DNA of 23,088 bases from an uncultured Blautia sp. (GTDB lineage Bacteria > Bacillota > Clostridia > Lachnospirales > Lachnospiraceae): assembly GCA_902476765.1 (NCBI GenBank), contig CABSEJ010000031.1, forward strand, positions 1 through 23,088, written 5' to 3'. The notes beneath the pieces were generated by a model. It was not told where the DNA came from. It made no database searches and worked only from the letters and a program-made list of their open reading frames with translations. Positions 21,845-23,088 of the stretch are shown piece after piece; positions within the stretch are counted from its first letter, which is position 1, and each line of letters starts with the position of its first letter. Position numbers and translations under genes: made by a program.

Positions 21845-22849
21845 TTAGATTTTTATCTCCTTTACGCTGTGTCTTTCTATAAAAGTAGTGCAGACCTGTG
21901 TCTTAGTCTTTACCTTCACATCCTCATTGATAACTTCCACCAGCTTTTTCACCGCCAGTCTTCCCATCTCCTGTTTAGGAACCCGCAGAGTAGTCAGGGA
22001 GGGATTTGAAATTTCGCTGAAAGGTAAATCATCAAAGCCCACAATGGACACATCCTCCGGTACCCGGATTCCCATTTCCTGCAGGGCTTTCATAGCGCCC
22101 AGGGCAATCATATCATTGTCTGCAAAATAAGCTGTAGGCAGTTTAGGTGCATCTTGCAGATAATCCAGCATATCCCGGTAAGCTCCGTTCATAGTCGTAG
22201 ATAAGGTTACTGTATACTCCTTTTTCACCGGAAGCATACTTTTCTGCATGGCCCTTCCGTATCCTACTTCTCTGGAACGAAAGGCTTTGATGCGATAACT
22301 TCCTCTCAAATATCCAATTTCCTTATGTCCCTTTCGAATCAGATATTCCACCGCTACTCTGGCTGAATCTGCATTGTTAATCAATACTCCGTTAAAGGAC
22401 ATATCCCACGCCCAGTAATCCAGCATTAAAAAAGGACAGGTAGCGCTTTTATAAAGCTCCACATCCTCTTCCATCAACTCGGTCCCCAGCAATATCACTG
22501 CTGAAGAAGCATCATGGATAATCCACTGTACCTGTTCCTCATAAGTTATATCATCCTTATTCAGATAATACAATACCATCTCCATGCCTGCGGCCCGGCA
22601 TTCTTTCTCAATTCCGTCTATCATCAAGGAAAAAAAGGGGGTATCGTCGATAATCATACCATTCCTTTTAAAAATAACCAATTTTACCTTCATGATTTTA
22701 GATTCGCTGATGTAACCCATTTCTTTTGCAACTCGAAACACTTCTGCTGAAGTCTCTTCACTGACGCCTTTTTTATGGTTCAAGGCATTAGAAATGGTGG
22801 CCGGCGAGAATCCCGTTCTTTTGCTTATATCCTTAATACTCACTTTCAT
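21845..22849 (-). CDS. LacI family transcriptional regulator (monocistronic, heads the locus)
   Basis: A 334-residue regulator. The helix-turn-helix is ISKRTGFSPATI followed by SNALNHKKG (residues 8-28). The sugar-sensing domain spans about 56-330 with SIVGFDDLPF and TTLRVPKQEMGRLAV near the end. As in its paralog at 15622-16629, the canonical hinge-helix sequence is missing (MGYISESKIMKVK). The start at 22849 is chosen by alignment with the paralog; an ATG 12 bases earlier is too close to the only GAGG. It has its own promoter and terminator, and candidate operator motifs lie around its promoter, which suggests autoregulation plus repression of the downstream sugar operon. Confidence 0.93.
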   Translation of the reverse strand: MKVSIKDISKRTGFSPATISNALNHKKGVSEETSAEVFRVAKEMGYISESKIMKVKLVIFKRNGMIIDDTPFFSLMIDGIEKECRAAGMEMVLYYLNKDDITYEEQVQWIIHDASSAVILLGTELMEEDVELYKSATCPFLMLDYWAWDMSFNGVLINNADSARVAVEYLIRKGHKEIGYLRGSYRIKAFRSREVGYGRAMQKSMLPVKKEYTVTLSTTMNGAYRDMLDYLQDAPKLPTAYFADNDMIALGAMKALQEMGIRVPEDVSIVGFDDLPFSEISNPSLTTLRVPKQEMGRLAVKKLVEVINEDVKVKTKTQVCTTFIERHSVKEIKI

Positions 22850-22878
22850 AACCAAAACCATTCCTCAATAAATTATTA

Positions 22879-22892
22879 TATAAACATTTATA
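22879..22892. promoter_or_regulatory. Candidate LacI operator just downstream of the lacI promoter
   Basis: TATAAACATTTATA is an inverted repeat with 6-bp arms, part of a longer TTATATAAACATTTATA stretch. It starts 5 bases after the -10 box, where a bound repressor would block transcription. It shares TATATAAACA with sites at 21463-21472 and 22988-22997. Confidence 0.4.
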
Positions 22893-22896
22893 CCTA

Positions 22897-22925
22897 ATAA
22901 TAGCAAGTATTTTAGAAAAATACAA
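22897..22925 (-). promoter_or_regulatory. Promoter of the monocistronic lacI gene
   Basis: TTGTAT (22920-22925), a 17-base spacer and TATTAT (22897-22902) with TGC extended -10. The leader to ATG 22849 is about 40 bases. Confidence 0.65.
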
Positions 22926-22987
22926 TATTGATTTTTACTAGTTTTTATCTAAATCATGTTTATTGTCGTATATTTTATATATAAAAT

Positions 22988-22997
22988 TATATAAACA
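22988..22997. promoter_or_regulatory. Third copy of the TATATAAACA motif
   Basis: TATATAAACA again, about 65 bases upstream of the lacI -35 box, followed by AGTTTTAG. It could be an auxiliary operator. The rest of 22926-23088 is AT-rich and shows no gene. Confidence 0.3.
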
Positions 22998-23088
22998 AGT
23001 TTTAGTTAGTTCTGATATTTCTGTTTCCATACGTATTATCAGGCACACTATAACAAACTATTTTTTCGCTTTTAAGGCATAATAAAAG

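Noticed and set aside
1..23088. CRISPR arrays, prophage or integrase genes, toxin-antitoxin pairs
   Set aside because: No evenly spaced direct repeats, no recombinase or phage-type proteins and no small paired genes of those types were seen on either strand.

Overview
The window looks like chromosome of a gut Firmicute, most likely Lachnospiraceae (Blautia-like). This rests on AT-rich intergenic DNA with canonical sigma-A promoters, strong GGAGG ribosome binding sites, a class B sortase, an rpsF-ssb cluster, FeoAB, and a binding-protein sugar importer without its own ATPase gene. Genus is an inference; no rRNA gene is present.

Region 1 (1-3788, minus strand) is housekeeping: a zinc-ribbon membrane protein, class B sortase, sirtuin, DUF951 protein, rpsF behind its own promoter and structured leader, and the first codons of ssb. 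An initiator tRNA-fMet with a textbook promoter and a terminator lies upstream. Region 2 (3789-4154) has no gene but holds a long hairpin and a 133-bp MITE-like insertion with 14-bp perfect terminal inverted repeats and an 8-bp target duplication. Region 3 (4155-9881, plus strand) holds a DUF1275 membrane protein translationally coupled to an AraC regulator, a GH13 alpha-glucosidase, and feoA-feoB. FeoB carries an unusual cysteine-rich linker, and an inverted repeat reaches into the feoA ribosome binding site. A convergent EamA exporter gene (9849-10820) overlaps the end of feoB.

Region 4 (10980-22849, minus strand) is the most interesting part: a sugar-catabolic locus with tightly packed genes. 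In transcription order it encodes a LacI regulator (own promoter and terminator), a lipoprotein sugar-binding protein, two ABC permeases (the second frameshifted), a cytoplasmic DUF5060-type glycosidase, a second very similar LacI regulator, an L-fucose-isomerase-like protein, a split transketolase (N and C halves) and a glycerol-kinase-like FGGY kinase. Isomerase + FGGY kinase + split transketolase is the gene set of the D-apiose isomerase / apulose kinase / apulose-4-phosphate transketolase pathway. A glycosidase without a signal peptide and an importer suggest that an apiose-containing glycoside is taken up whole and cleaved inside the cell. The pathway assignment is inference from gene content; the frameshift may mean the importer is broken in this strain.

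AT-rich repeated motifs (TATATAAACA and related palindromes) sit in both promoters of this locus and are candidate operators for the two LacI paralogs, which share nearly identical recognition helices and lack the usual hinge-helix sequence.
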